A stretch of 64,000 bases of DNA from Burkholderiaceae bacterium (GCA_024235915.1 JACKLO010000013.1:1-64000), one strand, 5' to 3'. Shown: positions 51,640 to 61,466, numbered from the stretch's first letter. The notes: a model not told the origin generated them from the sequence alone. Numbers and translations: made by a program.

Positions 51640-53121
51640 TCAGCGGGGTCGGATCAGCAGGTAGTTGACCCAGTTGCCACGGCGGATCAGCACGCTGACC
51701 GGCCGGTCCTTGTCGATCCGGCCCGCAGCCGCCGCGAACTGCTTGGCGTCGGCCACCTCGACGTTGCCCACCTGCAGCACCACGTCACCCGCCTGCACGC
51801 CGGCCTTGGCCGCTGCACCGTCCACAGATTCCACCCGTACGCCACCGGTGACACCCAGCTCCTTCTTCTGCGCCTCGGTGAGGTCGGCCACGGTCATGCC
51901 GAAGGCGCTGCGCGAAGCGGCCTTGTCCTCCTTGGGCGGCGTTGCCTGAGCACGCTGCGGTTGGCGGTCGGGCGGGAACTCGCCCACGGTGACGACGATG
52001 TCCTTGGTGCCGCCGCGGCGGAACACCTGCAGCGAACTCTTCGTGCCCGGCTTGATGGCCCCGATGATGCGCGGCAGGTCGCCCGACCGCTCCACTGTCT
52101 TGCCGTCGACCCTGACGATGATGTCGCCAGCCTCGATGCCGGCCTTGTCGGCCGGGCCGTCGGACTCGACGTTACGCACCAGCGCGCCCTGGGGCTTGCC
52201 CAGGCCGATGGCCTCGGCCACGTCCTTCATCACCGGCGCGATCTCCACCCCGATGCGACCGCGGATCACGCGGCCGCTGGCGCGCAGCTGGTCGGCCACG
52301 CGCGTGGCCTCGTCGATCGGGATCGCGAAGCTGATGCCCATGAAGCCGCCACTGCGGCTGTAGATCTGCGAGTTGATGCCCACGACCTCGCCGCGCAGGT
52401 TGAGCAGCGGCCCGCCGGAATTGCCGGGATTGATGGCCACGTCGGTCTGGATGAAGGGCAGGTAGTCACCCGTGTCGCGCTGCTTGGCGCTGACGATGCC
52501 GGCGGTCACGGTATTGTCCAGACCGAAGGGCGAGCCGATGGCCAGGACCCATTCGCCGACCTTCAGCCGGTTGGCGTCACCGATCTTCACGAAGGGCAGC
52601 CCCGAGGCGTCGACCTTGACTACGGCGACGTCGGTGCGGCGGTCGGCGCCGACGATCTTGGCCTTGAGTTCACGCTTGTCGGTGAGGGTGACGATGACCT
52701 CGTCCGCCCCGTCGACCACGTGCGCGTTGGTCATGATGTAGCCGTCCGCGCTCAGGACGAAGCCGGAGCCGACGCCGCGTTGCTGCGGCTCGTTGTCCTC
52801 GTCGTCGCCTTGCGGGCCATTGCGCGGGCCGCCCCGTTCGGGCCGGTTGGGCAGCGGAATGCCGAAGCGGCGCAGGAACTCCTCAAACTCGGGCGGCACC
52901 TGGCCGCGCAGGTTGCCCCCGCCGTTGCCGGGCCGCTCCAAGGTGCGGATGTTGACCACCGCCGGGCCCACACGCTCGACCAGTTCGGTGAAGTCAGGCA
53001 GTTGCACGGTCGGCATGGCCGCCTGGGCCTGCACCATGCCTGGCAGGGTTGCGCCCCAGGCCAGCAGGGCCGCACTGGCCACCGCGGCACCGTGGCGGCG
53101 GATCGTCAGCAGAGGAGTCAT
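51640..53121 (-). CDS. DegP/DegQ-type periplasmic serine protease (MucD-like)
   Basis: 493 aa. Signal peptide ends near MVQAQAAM. Catalytic triad H134 (TNAHVV), D164 (TDVAVV), S235 (GNSGGPL). Two PDZ domains follow (GIEAGDIIVRVDGK and GVQAGDVVLQVGN). Degrades misfolded periplasmic proteins and, as MucD, restrains the sigma-E response. It sits 85 bases after rseB in the rpoE-rseA-rseB-degP block. The segment between PDZ1 and PDZ2 is long and charged. Confidence 0.93.
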   Translation of the reverse strand: MTPLLTIRRHGAAVASAALLAWGATLPGMVQAQAAMPTVQLPDFTELVERVGPAVVNIRTLERPGNGGGNLRGQVPPEFEEFLRRFGIPLPNRPERGGPRNGPQGDDEDNEPQQRGVGSGFVLSADGYIMTNAHVVDGADEVIVTLTDKRELKAKIVGADRRTDVAVVKVDASGLPFVKIGDANRLKVGEWVLAIGSPFGLDNTVTAGIVSAKQRDTGDYLPFIQTDVAINPGNSGGPLLNLRGEVVGINSQIYSRSGGFMGISFAIPIDEATRVADQLRASGRVIRGRIGVEIAPVMKDVAEAIGLGKPQGALVRNVESDGPADKAGIEAGDIIVRVDGKTVERSGDLPRIIGAIKPGTKSSLQVFRRGGTKDIVVTVGEFPPDRQPQRAQATPPKEDKAASRSAFGMTVADLTEAQKKELGVTGGVRVESVDGAAAKAGVQAGDVVLQVGNVEVADAKQFAAAAGRIDKDRPVSVLIRRGNWVNYLLIRPR

Positions 53122-53206
53122 GTTCGAGTTCTCCTGAAGAAAAGTTGCGCTTGGGGAACGGGCTCGGCCGCTGGGGTCCGTGTCCAGGGCGAGGGCGGCC
53201 TCGGGC

Positions 53207-54202
53207 TCACCGCCGTGCCAGGGCGTCCACGAACTGCTCCAGCGTGCGCCGGGGCACGTCGCCCATGGCGGTGATCCAATGCTCGCCCACCCGTTGCATC
53301 ACCGTGTGCGTGGCCCCCACCTGAGCGGCCAGGGCGCCGCGGTGAACCTGGTCGCTGTAGGGCTCGATAAACAGCGAAACGACGCTCAGCCCATCGGAGA
53401 ACATCGCCTGCAGCGCCTGGCCGCCGCCCGGGCCTGCCACCGCCGGCCGCTGCAGGCAGCCCACGAGGTCGAAACCCGGCACCTCGTGCTGCAGCCTCCA
53501 GCCTTGGGCGGACCAGTCCACCACCTCACGGCGGGACGGCAGCACCGTGTAGCCCGCCGGATTCATGCCTTCGAGCAAGACGCGCGGGTCCGCCGGGCCG
53601 CCAATGTGCACGTCGCTAAAGGCCGAGGACTCCAGCGTCTGCCCGGCGGTGTCCAGCACATCGGCGCGCAGCAGCAACCCGCTGCGCTCGTCGGCCAGCA
53701 GGCGCTGCGCAAAGCGCAGATCGTCACGCGGCTGCAGCAGCATGACCTGCACGCGCCGGCCGGCCACCACGCTGTGGCCCGCCGGCTCCAGCGTGTAGTG
53801 CTCCAGCGCGCGAGGTTCCACGCGCCTGCGGGTGGACACCAGGGCACTGGCGGCCGCTCGCTGCTCTACGACCACCAGCCGCTTGTGCGGCCACACGGTC
53901 TGCACCGTGTCGTTGCGGCGGTACACGCGGTGCTCGTGGCCATCCAGCGCTTCCACACGCTCCAGCACGTCGCCGCCAGCGGCCACATGGGCCACGCGGG
54001 AACTCGACACGATGCCGGCTGCCGTGTAGACCATGGTGCCGCGATAGTTCAGCCCTGATGCCGCCGCGTTCAGGCGCGACAGCCAGGCGATCGGGTCCAC
54101 CGGCACGGATGCCGCCCAGGCCGCGGGCAGCACGCTGCCGCAAACCAGTCCGGCCAGGCAGCGGCGCCGCGACGGAAGAGGGGACCGCGTGGGCAACCGC
54201 AT
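53207..54202 (-). CDS. rseB: Sigma-E regulatory protein RseB/MucB
   Basis: 331 aa. Signal peptide to about WAASVPVDP; LAT-type lipid-binding N-domain (SRLNAAASGLNYRGTMVY) and a smaller C-domain ending RRTLEQFVDALAR. It binds RseA in the periplasm and blocks DegS cleavage until lipopolysaccharide signals release it. Start ATG shares one base with the rseA stop. Confidence 0.9.
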   Translation of the reverse strand: MRLPTRSPLPSRRRCLAGLVCGSVLPAAWAASVPVDPIAWLSRLNAAASGLNYRGTMVYTAAGIVSSSRVAHVAAGGDVLERVEALDGHEHRVYRRNDTVQTVWPHKRLVVVEQRAAASALVSTRRRVEPRALEHYTLEPAGHSVVAGRRVQVMLLQPRDDLRFAQRLLADERSGLLLRADVLDTAGQTLESSAFSDVHIGGPADPRVLLEGMNPAGYTVLPSRREVVDWSAQGWRLQHEVPGFDLVGCLQRPAVAGPGGGQALQAMFSDGLSVVSLFIEPYSDQVHRGALAAQVGATHTVMQRVGEHWITAMGDVPRRTLEQFVDALARR

Positions 54203-54849
54203 CAGCGCGCCGGCGCGGTGTCGAAGTCGACCGTGCGCACGGCACCCCCCGGCAGGGCCGCGGGCGAGCCCAGCAGCGCTTCACGATGGGCGCGCAGGTA
54301 TTCATCGATGCGCGCGTCACGCAGCATCTGCCCACGCTGCACGGCCACGGATGGCAAGGCGCCCACCGGCTGCGGTACGGCCGCCTTGGTGGAGGCCAGC
54401 GTGGCCCGTACCGCGGTGGACGACGGCGGCGTGGCGGCCATCTGCGGCGCATCGAAGCCATTGCCTCCGGGTGCCGCCTGCTGCAGCACGACCATCACAC
54501 CGGCCACGGCCACGAAACCGGCGGCTGCGGCCATGGGCACCAGCCAGACCTGTCGCCGCCCTCGGGGACGAACGACAGGAGCAGGCGCCAGCACCACTGG
54601 CTCGTCAGCCAGCCGGCTTCGCAGCGCGACCAGAAAGGCCTTGTCCGCGCCAGCGGGGCGCGCAAGATCGTCCGATCGCATCACGTCACCGATCAGCTGA
54701 TAGGTGTGCCAGGTGCGCTGTGCATCGTCATCTTCGGCCCAACGGCGACAGGCGCCGGCCAGGTCGTCTGCGTCCAGTCGACCATCGGCCAGGTCGGACA
54801 ACCATTGGCGGGCGTCGTCGGGTTCCGGGGCAGCGTGGGGTCGGTTCAT
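54202..54849 (-). CDS. rseA: Anti-sigma-E factor RseA/MucA
   Basis: 215 aa from ATG 54849; an ATG at 54879 would overlap rpoE. N-terminal cytoplasmic sigma-binding domain (WLSDLADGRLD, TWHTYQLIGDVMRS), a single membrane helix at about 104-122 (VWLVPMAAAAGFVAVAGVMVVL), and a periplasmic tail that ends with a helix (RDARIDEYLRAHREAL) for RseB binding. Holds sigma-E inactive at the membrane. Confidence 0.9.
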   Translation of the reverse strand: MNRPHAAPEPDDARQWLSDLADGRLDADDLAGACRRWAEDDDAQRTWHTYQLIGDVMRSDDLARPAGADKAFLVALRSRLADEPVVLAPAPVVRPRGRRQVWLVPMAAAAGFVAVAGVMVVLQQAAPGGNGFDAPQMAATPPSSTAVRATLASTKAAVPQPVGALPSVAVQRGQMLRDARIDEYLRAHREALLGSPAALPGGAVRTVDFDTAPAR

Positions 54850-54872
54850 GGCAGGGCTCGATTCTGTGGCGC

Positions 54873-55487
54873 TCACCAACGCGCGCCGTCACGGGTGTCC
54901 AGCAGCGGCCGCAGGCGTTGTGCGATCGCTTCGCGGGCACGGAAGATCCGTGACCGCACGGTCCCGATCGGGCAGTTCATCACATCGGCAATCTCTTCGT
55001 AGCTCAGCCCTTCGATCTCGCGCAGCGTGATCGCCTGGCGAAGGTCTTCGGACAACGCAGCGATGGCCGCGTTCACGGCCTCCGCAATCTCCTTGCTGGC
55101 GAGCAACGCATCGGGTGTCTCGCCGTCGCTTAGTTCGTTCTCGACACGGGAAGTTTCATCGCCTTCATCATCCCGTGACGCGAGCGCGGTCTCGGTGACC
55201 AGCGGGTCGCGCTTCAGGTCCATCAGGCTCTTCTTCGCGGTGTTGACCGCGATCCTGTAGAGCCAGGTGTAGAACGCACTTTCGCCGCGGAAGTTCGGCA
55301 GCGCGCGGTAGGTGCGTATGAAGGTCTCCTGCGCGATGTCGGCCACCAGGTCGGTGTCGCGCACCATGCGGCCGATCAGGCGTTCGATGCGGCGCTGGTA
55401 CTTGATCACCAGCAGTTCGAAGGCCCGTTGGTCCCCCTGCTTGACGCGTTCCACCAGCGCCGCGTCGGCGTCGGGCTGCGTCATCAC
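54873..55487 (-). CDS. rpoE: RNA polymerase sigma factor RpoE (ECF group)
   Basis: 204 aa. Region 2 (DLVADIAQETFIRTYRALPNFRGES and FYTWLYRIAVN) reads the -10; region 4 (LREIEGLSYEEIADVMNCPIGTVRSRIFRAREAI) reads the -35. This is the extracytoplasmic stress sigma factor, controlled by the two genes after it. Its start overlaps the stop of a small membrane-protein gene by four bases, an arrangement that ties it to the fatty-acid cluster. Confidence 0.95.
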   Translation of the reverse strand: MMTQPDADAALVERVKQGDQRAFELLVIKYQRRIERLIGRMVRDTDLVADIAQETFIRTYRALPNFRGESAFYTWLYRIAVNTAKKSLMDLKRDPLVTETALASRDDEGDETSRVENELSDGETPDALLASKEIAEAVNAAIAALSEDLRQAITLREIEGLSYEEIADVMNCPIGTVRSRIFRAREAIAQRLRPLLDTRDGARW

Positions 55488-55918
55488 CGCTCAGCGTCCT
55501 CCGTGCCGACAGCGCGCCGTTCGGCGCTGGCGTACAGCGCCGCACGCAGCGCCGCCCAATGTGGGCCGGCACGACGGGACGACAACGGCAGCCAGCGCCC
55601 ACGCAGCCCGGGCGCACCCGGTGTCAAACGCAGGAGCATCCAACCTCCGAGGTCAAGGGCGACGTGAGGGCGGACCGCAACCCCACCCCAAGACCAGGCC
55701 TCACCGTCCCAACGCAGGTCGTCATCCGCGCGCCGGCCCTCGGCACGCCAGGCCACCAGGCTGGCAAGGACAAGCGCCAAGGACATCAGCAGCCCACCAG
55801 GCGATGGCCACCAGAAGAGCAGCGAAGCGGCCGCCAGACCATGCAGGGCAGCCACGGACCTGGCCCAGCCACCGGCGTCACCGGCAGCCCCCAGGCTCAC
55901 CGGCGCGGGGCCTCGCAT
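55484..55918 (-). CDS. Small membrane protein, possibly YgfX-like
   Basis: 144 aa. One or two hydrophobic helices at about 20-60 (AAASLLFWWPSPGGLLMSLALVLASLVAW), then a soluble part with RWDGEAWSWGG, LDLGGWMLLRL and RWLPLSSRRAGPHWAALRAALY. A tryptophan-rich W-D-G-x-W pattern and the position between fabF and rpoE are usual in this order. Similarity to YgfX/CptA is weak; the function is unknown. Confidence 0.55.
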   Translation of the reverse strand: MRGPAPVSLGAAGDAGGWARSVAALHGLAAASLLFWWPSPGGLLMSLALVLASLVAWRAEGRRADDDLRWDGEAWSWGGVAVRPHVALDLGGWMLLRLTPGAPGLRGRWLPLSSRRAGPHWAALRAALYASAERRAVGTEDAER

Positions 55919-55934
55919 GGGTCGGGTCAGCGGG

Positions 55935-57179
55935 TCAGGCGCGCCGGAACACCAGCGTTCCGTTGGTGCCGCCGAAGCCGAAGTTGTTCTTCACCGCCAC
56001 GTCGATGCGCATCTCGCGCGCCTGGTTGGCGCAGTAGTCGAGATCGCACTCCGGGTCCTGCTCGAAGATGTTGATCGTCGGGGGTGACACCTGGTGGTGC
56101 ACCGCGAGCACGGTGAACACCGACTCGATGCCGCCGGCACCGCCCAGCAGGTGGCCCGTCATCGACTTGGTGGAGTTCACCACCATCTGCTTGGCGTGGT
56201 CGCCGAAGGCCAGCTTGATCGCGTTGGTCTCGTTGACATCGCCCAGCGGCGTGCTGGTGCCATGCGCATTGAGATATTGCACGGCGTCGGCGTTGATGCC
56301 GGCATTGCGCAACGCCGCCTTCATGCTGCGCTTGGGGCCATCGACGTTGGGCGCCGTCATGTGGAAGGCGTCGGCCCCCATGCCGAACCCGGACAGTTCG
56401 GCATAAATCTTTGCGCCGCGCTTCTTCGCGTGTTCGTACTCTTCGAGCACCAGCACGCCGGCACCTTCACCGAGCACGAAGCCGTCACGATCCTTGTCCC
56501 AGGGGCGGGACGCGGTCTTCGGGTCGTCGTTGCGGGTGGACAGTGCGCGCGCCGCGGCAAAGCCGCCGATGCCCAGTGGGCTGACGGTGCTCTCCGCCCC
56601 GCCAGCGACCATCACGTCGGCGTCGCCGTACTCGATCAACCGCCCGGCCTCGCCGATGCAATGCAGCCCGGTGGTGCAGGCCGTGACGATGGCCAGGTTC
56701 GGGCCGGTGAAGCCGTACTTGATCGACAGGTGGCCGGAGATCATGTTGATGATCGACGCCGGCACGAAGAACGGCGAGATGCGCCGCGCACCGCGGGTGC
56801 GGTACTCCTCGTGCGTGGCCTCGATCATCGGCAGACCGCCGATGCCGGAACCCACGATGCAGCCGATGCGCTCGGCCGCTTCTTCCGTCAGTGCGTCGCC
56901 CGTGGGCAGGCCCGCGTCCTGCACGGCCTGGATCGCAGCGGCCATCCCGAAGTGGATGAAGCTGTCCATGTGCCGGGCTTCCTTGCCGGGGATGTAGTCC
57001 TCGACATTGAAACCCTTGACCTCGCCGGCAAAACGGCAGGCCAGTGCGGACGCATCGAACTTGGTGACGGTATCGATGCCGCTGCGGCCCGCGAGCAGGT
57101 TGGCCCAGCCCTCGGCCACGCTGTTGCCGACCGGGCTGATCAGCCCCAGGCCGGTGACGACGACACGGCGACGCGTCAT
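55935..57179 (-). CDS. fabF: 3-oxoacyl-[acyl-carrier-protein] synthase II
   Basis: 414 aa. Condensing-enzyme triad: Cys in VTACTTGLH, His in NAHGTSTPLGD, His in KSMTGHLLGGAGG. Extends acyl chains and governs the palmitoleate-to-vaccenate step. It follows acpP, with a REP-like hairpin in the 87-base gap. Confidence 0.97.
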   Translation of the reverse strand: MTRRRVVVTGLGLISPVGNSVAEGWANLLAGRSGIDTVTKFDASALACRFAGEVKGFNVEDYIPGKEARHMDSFIHFGMAAAIQAVQDAGLPTGDALTEEAAERIGCIVGSGIGGLPMIEATHEEYRTRGARRISPFFVPASIINMISGHLSIKYGFTGPNLAIVTACTTGLHCIGEAGRLIEYGDADVMVAGGAESTVSPLGIGGFAAARALSTRNDDPKTASRPWDKDRDGFVLGEGAGVLVLEEYEHAKKRGAKIYAELSGFGMGADAFHMTAPNVDGPKRSMKAALRNAGINADAVQYLNAHGTSTPLGDVNETNAIKLAFGDHAKQMVVNSTKSMTGHLLGGAGGIESVFTVLAVHHQVSPPTINIFEQDPECDLDYCANQAREMRIDVAVKNNFGFGGTNGTLVFRRA

Positions 57180-57209
57180 GGCCGGCGCCGAGCCGCCTCA
57201 AGCCGGCCA

Positions 57210-57257
57210 CGCCCCCCGGGGGGGCAGCGACGCGGCGAAGCCGCTAGCATGGGGGCC
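57210..57257 (-). repeat. REP-like intra-operon hairpin, copy 2
   Basis: CGCCCCCCGGGGGGGCAGCG, a spacer of about 20 bases, and CATGGGGGCC. It shares the core with the copy at 45464-45503, and in both cases stands between two co-directional minus-strand genes. Confidence 0.55.
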
Positions 57258-57266
57258 AGGGTCATG

Positions 57267-57506
57267 TCAGGCCTTCTGGTTCTTGACCGCGTAGTCGATC
57301 GCCAGCTGCACAGTGGTGATCTTCTCGGCTTCCTCGTCGGGGATCTCGATGCCGAACTCGTCTTCGAGGGCCATCACCAGTTCCACCGTGTCGAGCGAAT
57401 CGGCACCGAGATCGGCCACGAAGGCCTTCTCGTTGGTGACGTCCGCTTCGGGCACGCCGAGTTGCTCGGCGATGATTTTCTTGACACGGGTTTCGATATC
57501 GCTCAT
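57267..57506 (-). CDS. acpP: Acyl carrier protein
   Basis: 79 aa, acidic. Phosphopantetheine site S37 in GADSLDTVELVMALEDEF. Start ATG has a GGAGGAG-type ribosome site on the minus strand, fitting the very high synthesis of this protein. Carries the growing acyl chain for FabD, FabH, FabG and FabF, all encoded beside it. Confidence 0.98.
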   Translation of the reverse strand: MSDIETRVKKIIAEQLGVPEADVTNEKAFVADLGADSLDTVELVMALEDEFGIEIPDEEAEKITTVQLAIDYAVKNQKA

Positions 57507-57625
57507 GACTCCTCCAGGAGTGGGTCCAACTGACAGCCGGCGATTCTACCGGCGGGCAGGGGCGGGTCATCCGCCACGTGGTCGGCCCGGGGTCGGGCCT
57601 GGGATCCGGCCAGAGACCGGCGAAT

Positions 57626-58378
57626 TCAGCTCATGTACATGCCGCCATTGACGTGCAGCTCAGCGCCCGTCACATAGCCGGCCAGCGGACTGGCAAGGAA
57701 CGCCACAGCGTGTGCCACTTCCTCCGGCGTGCCCAGGCGTGCCAGCGGGATCTGCGCCAGCAGCGCGGACTTCTGCGACTCCGGCAGCGCATCGGTCATG
57801 TCGGTGGCAATGAAGCCCGGCGCCACGCAGTTGACGGTGACGTTGCGGCTGCCCAGCTCGCGCGCCAGCGCGCGCGTCATGCCCGCCACGCCCGCCTTTG
57901 CGGCCGCGTAGTTCGCCTGGCCCGCGTTGCCGGAGGCGCCGACGACCGAGGTCACACTGACGATCCGGCCCCAGCGCTGCTTCATCATCGGACGGATGGC
58001 CGCTCGGCTGAGTCGGAACACCGCCTTCAGGTTGGTGTCGATCACGGCGTCCCAGTCGGCGTCCTTCATGCGCATGGCCAGCTGGTCGCGCGTGATGCCG
58101 GCGTTGTTGACCAGCACATGCAGGCCGCCGTCGGTCTTCACGATGTCGTCCACGGCGGCTTCGGCGGCCGGGCCGTCGGTGACGTCCAGCGCGAGGCCGC
58201 GGCCGCCCAACGACGCCAGTGCAGCGCTGATGGCCACGGCGCCGGATTCAGTCGTGGCGGTGCCGATGACGCTGCAGCCCTGCTGCGCCAGCGCCAGCGC
58301 AATGGCGCGGCCGATGCCGCGCGAGGCGCCCGTGACCAGGGCAATGCGGGGGGTGTCGTCGCGGTTGTCGTCGCTCAT
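57626..58378 (-). CDS. fabG: 3-oxoacyl-[acyl-carrier-protein] reductase
   Basis: 250 aa. Short-chain dehydrogenase: TGASRGIG at about 16-23, NNAG, Ser in SVTSVVG, and YAAAK. NADPH-dependent reduction in the elongation cycle. ATGA overlap with fabD (58375-58378). Confidence 0.96.
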   Translation of the reverse strand: MSDDNRDDTPRIALVTGASRGIGRAIALALAQQGCSVIGTATTESGAVAISAALASLGGRGLALDVTDGPAAEAAVDDIVKTDGGLHVLVNNAGITRDQLAMRMKDADWDAVIDTNLKAVFRLSRAAIRPMMKQRWGRIVSVTSVVGASGNAGQANYAAAKAGVAGMTRALARELGSRNVTVNCVAPGFIATDMTDALPESQKSALLAQIPLARLGTPEEVAHAVAFLASPLAGYVTGAELHVNGGMYMS

Positions 58379-59316
58379 GCCAGCATTCCCTTGACTTCGG
58401 CCAACGTGGCCGGGTCGAGCACCGTCAGGCTCTCGGCCTCGGCGTGTTCAATGCGCTTGATCATCTTGGCCAGCACGCGGCCCGGGCCGCACTCGTGGAT
58501 GTGCCGCATGCCGCGGGCGTGCATGGCCTCCACCAGTTCAACCCAGCGCACCGGGCCGTAGGCCTGGCGGTAGAGCGCGTCGCGGATGCGGTCAGGCTCG
58601 TCCTCGGTGGCGACGTCGATGTTGTTGAGCACCGGAATCGCCGGCGCCACGATGGGCGTGGCGGCGAGGCGTTCCTTGAGCCGGTCGGCGGCCGGTTTCA
58701 TCAGCGCACAGTGGAAGGGCGCCGACACCGCCAGCGGCATCGCGCGCTTGGCGCCGATGGCCTTGAGCAAGGTCACGGCCATCGCCACACCGGCGGTGCT
58801 GCCGGCGATCACCGTCTGCTTCGGGTCGTTGTAGTTGGCCGCGGAGACGATCTCGCCGCTGTCGCGCGCCGCCTGTTCGCAGGCCTTGGCCACATCGGCG
58901 CCGTCCAGGCCCAGGATGGCCATCATCGCGCCCGTGCCCACCGGCACCGCGTCCTGCATGGCCTGGGCACGGAAACGCACCAACGGAACGGCGTCGGCGA
59001 GCGACATGGCGCCGGCCGCCACCAACGCGCTGTACTCACCCAGCGAATGCCCGGCCACCACCGCCGGCACCGGCCCGCCTTCGTGGATCCAGGCGCGATA
59101 GTTGGCCACGCCAGCCACCAGCATCACCAGCTGCGTGTTGACCGTCAGCGCCAGGGTCTCGGCGGGCCCTTCATGGATCAGCTGGCCGACGTCCAGACCG
59201 GCCGCGGCGGACGCCTCGGCCAGCGTGGCGGCCACGGCGGGGTGGTCGCTCCAGGCATCGAGCATGCCCACGGACTGCGAGCCCTGCCCAGGAAAGACGA
59301 AAGCAAAAGGTTTCAT
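58375..59316 (-). CDS. fabD: Malonyl-CoA:ACP transacylase
   Basis: 313 aa. FVFPGQGSQ start, active-site Ser in VAGHSLGEYSAL, second catalytic His in SAPFHCALMKPA. Loads malonyl units on AcpP. 59 bases after fabH. Confidence 0.97.
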   Translation of the reverse strand: MKPFAFVFPGQGSQSVGMLDAWSDHPAVAATLAEASAAAGLDVGQLIHEGPAETLALTVNTQLVMLVAGVANYRAWIHEGGPVPAVVAGHSLGEYSALVAAGAMSLADAVPLVRFRAQAMQDAVPVGTGAMMAILGLDGADVAKACEQAARDSGEIVSAANYNDPKQTVIAGSTAGVAMAVTLLKAIGAKRAMPLAVSAPFHCALMKPAADRLKERLAATPIVAPAIPVLNNIDVATEDEPDRIRDALYRQAYGPVRWVELVEAMHARGMRHIHECGPGRVLAKMIKRIEHAEAESLTVLDPATLAEVKGMLA

Positions 59317-59375
59317 GGCGGTGTCTCCAAACGCGCGGCGCGTCCGCCCGGCGGCGGCGCCCCGTCATGGGTGGA

Positions 59376-60356
59376 TCAGTAGTCGAGCAGCACGGCGCCC
59401 CAGGTGAAGCCGCCGCCCACCCCCTCGAGCATCACCGTATCGCCGCGCTGCACGCGGCCACTGCGCACCGCATGGTCCAGCGCCAGCGGGATCGACGCGG
59501 CCGAGGTGTTGCCGTGCTCGTCGACGGTGACGATGAGCTTGTCCATCGGCAGCCGCAGCTTCTTCGCGGTGCCGGTCATGATGCGGATGTTGGCCTGGTG
59601 CGGGATCAGCCAGTCCAGGTCGCTGTCCTGGCGGCCCGCCTTGTCGAGCACAGCCCTTGCGGCCTGCTCCAGCACGCCCACGGCGAGCTTGAACACGGCC
59701 TGGCCATCCATCTTCAGCAAGGGGTCGCCAAGCACCTGCCCGTTCTGCACCGTGCCGGGCACGCACAGGATGCCCACATGCCGCCCGTCGGCGTGCAGGT
59801 CGGTGGCCAGGATGCCGGGCGTTGCCGAGGCTTCCAGCACCACGGCACCGGCACCGTCGCCAAACAACACGCAGGTCGTGCGGTCATTGAAATCCAGCAG
59901 GCGCGAGAACACCTCGGCCCCGACCACCAGCGCACAGCGCGCATTGCCGGCCCGGATCATTGCGTCGGCGACCGTGAGGCCGTAGACGAAGCCGGAACAC
60001 ACGGCCTGCACGTCGAACGCCGCGCACCCGGCCACACCCAGCTTGTGCTGCAGGATGGCGGCGGTGGACGGGAAGACCATGTCCGGCGTGGACGTGGCGA
60101 CGATGATCAGGTCGACTTCGTCGGCACGTCGGCCGGCGGCTTCGAGTGCATGCCGGCAGGCCGCCAGGGCCAGGTCACTGCTGTTGACGCTGTCGTCCAC
60201 GAAGTGACGGGCGCGGATGCCGGTGCGCTCGACGATCCACTGGTCCGAACTCTCAAGACCACGTGCGGCCAACTGGTCCACCAGATCCTGGTTGGACACG
60301 CGCCTAGAAGGCAGGTGGCTGCCGGTGCCGGTGATGCGGGAGTAGGTGGCGGACAA
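59376..60356 (-). CDS. fabH: 3-oxoacyl-[acyl-carrier-protein] synthase III
   Basis: 326 aa. Catalytic Cys in FDVQAVCSGF, His in IPHQANIRI, Asn in GNTSAASIP, and the closing GGGFTWGA. Starts fatty acid synthesis from acetyl-CoA and malonyl-ACP. Follows plsX by 27 bases. Confidence 0.97.
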   Translation of the reverse strand: MSATYSRITGTGSHLPSRRVSNQDLVDQLAARGLESSDQWIVERTGIRARHFVDDSVNSSDLALAACRHALEAAGRRADEVDLIIVATSTPDMVFPSTAAILQHKLGVAGCAAFDVQAVCSGFVYGLTVADAMIRAGNARCALVVGAEVFSRLLDFNDRTTCVLFGDGAGAVVLEASATPGILATDLHADGRHVGILCVPGTVQNGQVLGDPLLKMDGQAVFKLAVGVLEQAARAVLDKAGRQDSDLDWLIPHQANIRIMTGTAKKLRLPMDKLIVTVDEHGNTSAASIPLALDHAVRSGRVQRGDTVMLEGVGGGFTWGAVLLDY

Positions 60357-60383
60357 GGGATGTCGATGTTCGAGCCGACGACG

Positions 60384-61466
60384 TCAGGCGGCAAGCGCAG
60401 ACGGGTCGGCGGATCCGGCGGCCACGCCTGCAGGCGCCGCGATGCGGTCCTGCACACGCTCGAGCAGCCGGTTGCGGGCGGCATCATACGCGCGGCCCAG
60501 CGCCTGCTCGAAGGCAAAGGCGTCGGCCGAACCGTGGCTCTTGAAGACCAGCCCGCGCAGACCCAGCAGCGCGGCGCCGTTGTAGCCGCGGGGATCCACA
60601 CGGCGCTTGAAGCGGTTGAGCACCGGCAACGCGGCCAGCGCCGCAAGCTTGGTCAGCGGGCTGCGGGTGAATTCCTGCTTGATGAGGTCCGACAGCATCG
60701 AGGCCAGGCCCTCGGAGGTCTTCAGCAGCACGTTGCCGACGAAGCCGTCGCAGACCACGATGTCGGTCGTGCCCAGGAAGATGTCGTTGCCTTCGACGTT
60801 GCCGTGGAAGTTCAGCTGCCCGGCCTGGTGGGCGGCCCGCAGCAACTCGCCGGCGCGCTTGATGGTCTCGCTGCCCTTGATGGCCTCTTCGCCGATGTTC
60901 AGCAGCCCGACGCTGGGGTCTTCGATGCCGGACACCGCCGAGACCAGGCCAGCGCCCATCTCGGCGAACTGCAGCAGATGCTCCGGCGTGCAGTCGACAT
61001 TGGCACCGAGGTCGAGCACGGTCGTGAAACCACCCTTGCGGTTGGGCATCACGGTGGCGATGGCCGGCCGGTCGATGTCGTCCAGCGTCTTGAGCACGTA
61101 GCGCGCCACGGCCATCAGGGCCCCGGTGTTGCCGGCCGACACGCAGGCTTGCGCGGCCGGCGGCACGGCGCCGTCCGCCTTCAGCGCAGTGATGGCCACG
61201 CGCATCGACGAGTCGCGCTTGCGGCGCAGCGCCACCTCGACCGGGTCGTCCATCGTCACCACCTCGGTGGCCGTGCGCAACGTGGTGCGCGGCCAGGTGG
61301 CCGCCGGCGCCAGCGCATCGGCACTGCCAACCAGCACCAGGTGGGCGGCCGGGTGGGCGTCGAGGAAGGCCTTGCAGGCCGGCAAGGTGACGGCGGGGCC
61401 GTGGTCACCGCCCATGCAGTCCACCGACAAGGTGACCTGGGCGAGCGGAGCGAGCGGTGCGTGCAT
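60384..61466 (-). CDS. plsX: Phosphate acyltransferase PlsX
   Basis: 360 aa from ATG 61466; a longer frame starts 17 codons earlier without support. Family signs: VDCMGGDHGP, SAGNTGALMA, and the VCDGFVGNVLLKTSEG segment. Makes acyl-phosphate from acyl-ACP for phospholipid synthesis with PlsY. The plsX-fabHDG-acpP-fabF order is classical. Confidence 0.96.
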   Translation of the reverse strand: MHAPLAPLAQVTLSVDCMGGDHGPAVTLPACKAFLDAHPAAHLVLVGSADALAPAATWPRTTLRTATEVVTMDDPVEVALRRKRDSSMRVAITALKADGAVPPAAQACVSAGNTGALMAVARYVLKTLDDIDRPAIATVMPNRKGGFTTVLDLGANVDCTPEHLLQFAEMGAGLVSAVSGIEDPSVGLLNIGEEAIKGSETIKRAGELLRAAHQAGQLNFHGNVEGNDIFLGTTDIVVCDGFVGNVLLKTSEGLASMLSDLIKQEFTRSPLTKLAALAALPVLNRFKRRVDPRGYNGAALLGLRGLVFKSHGSADAFAFEQALGRAYDAARNRLLERVQDRIAAPAGVAAGSADPSALAA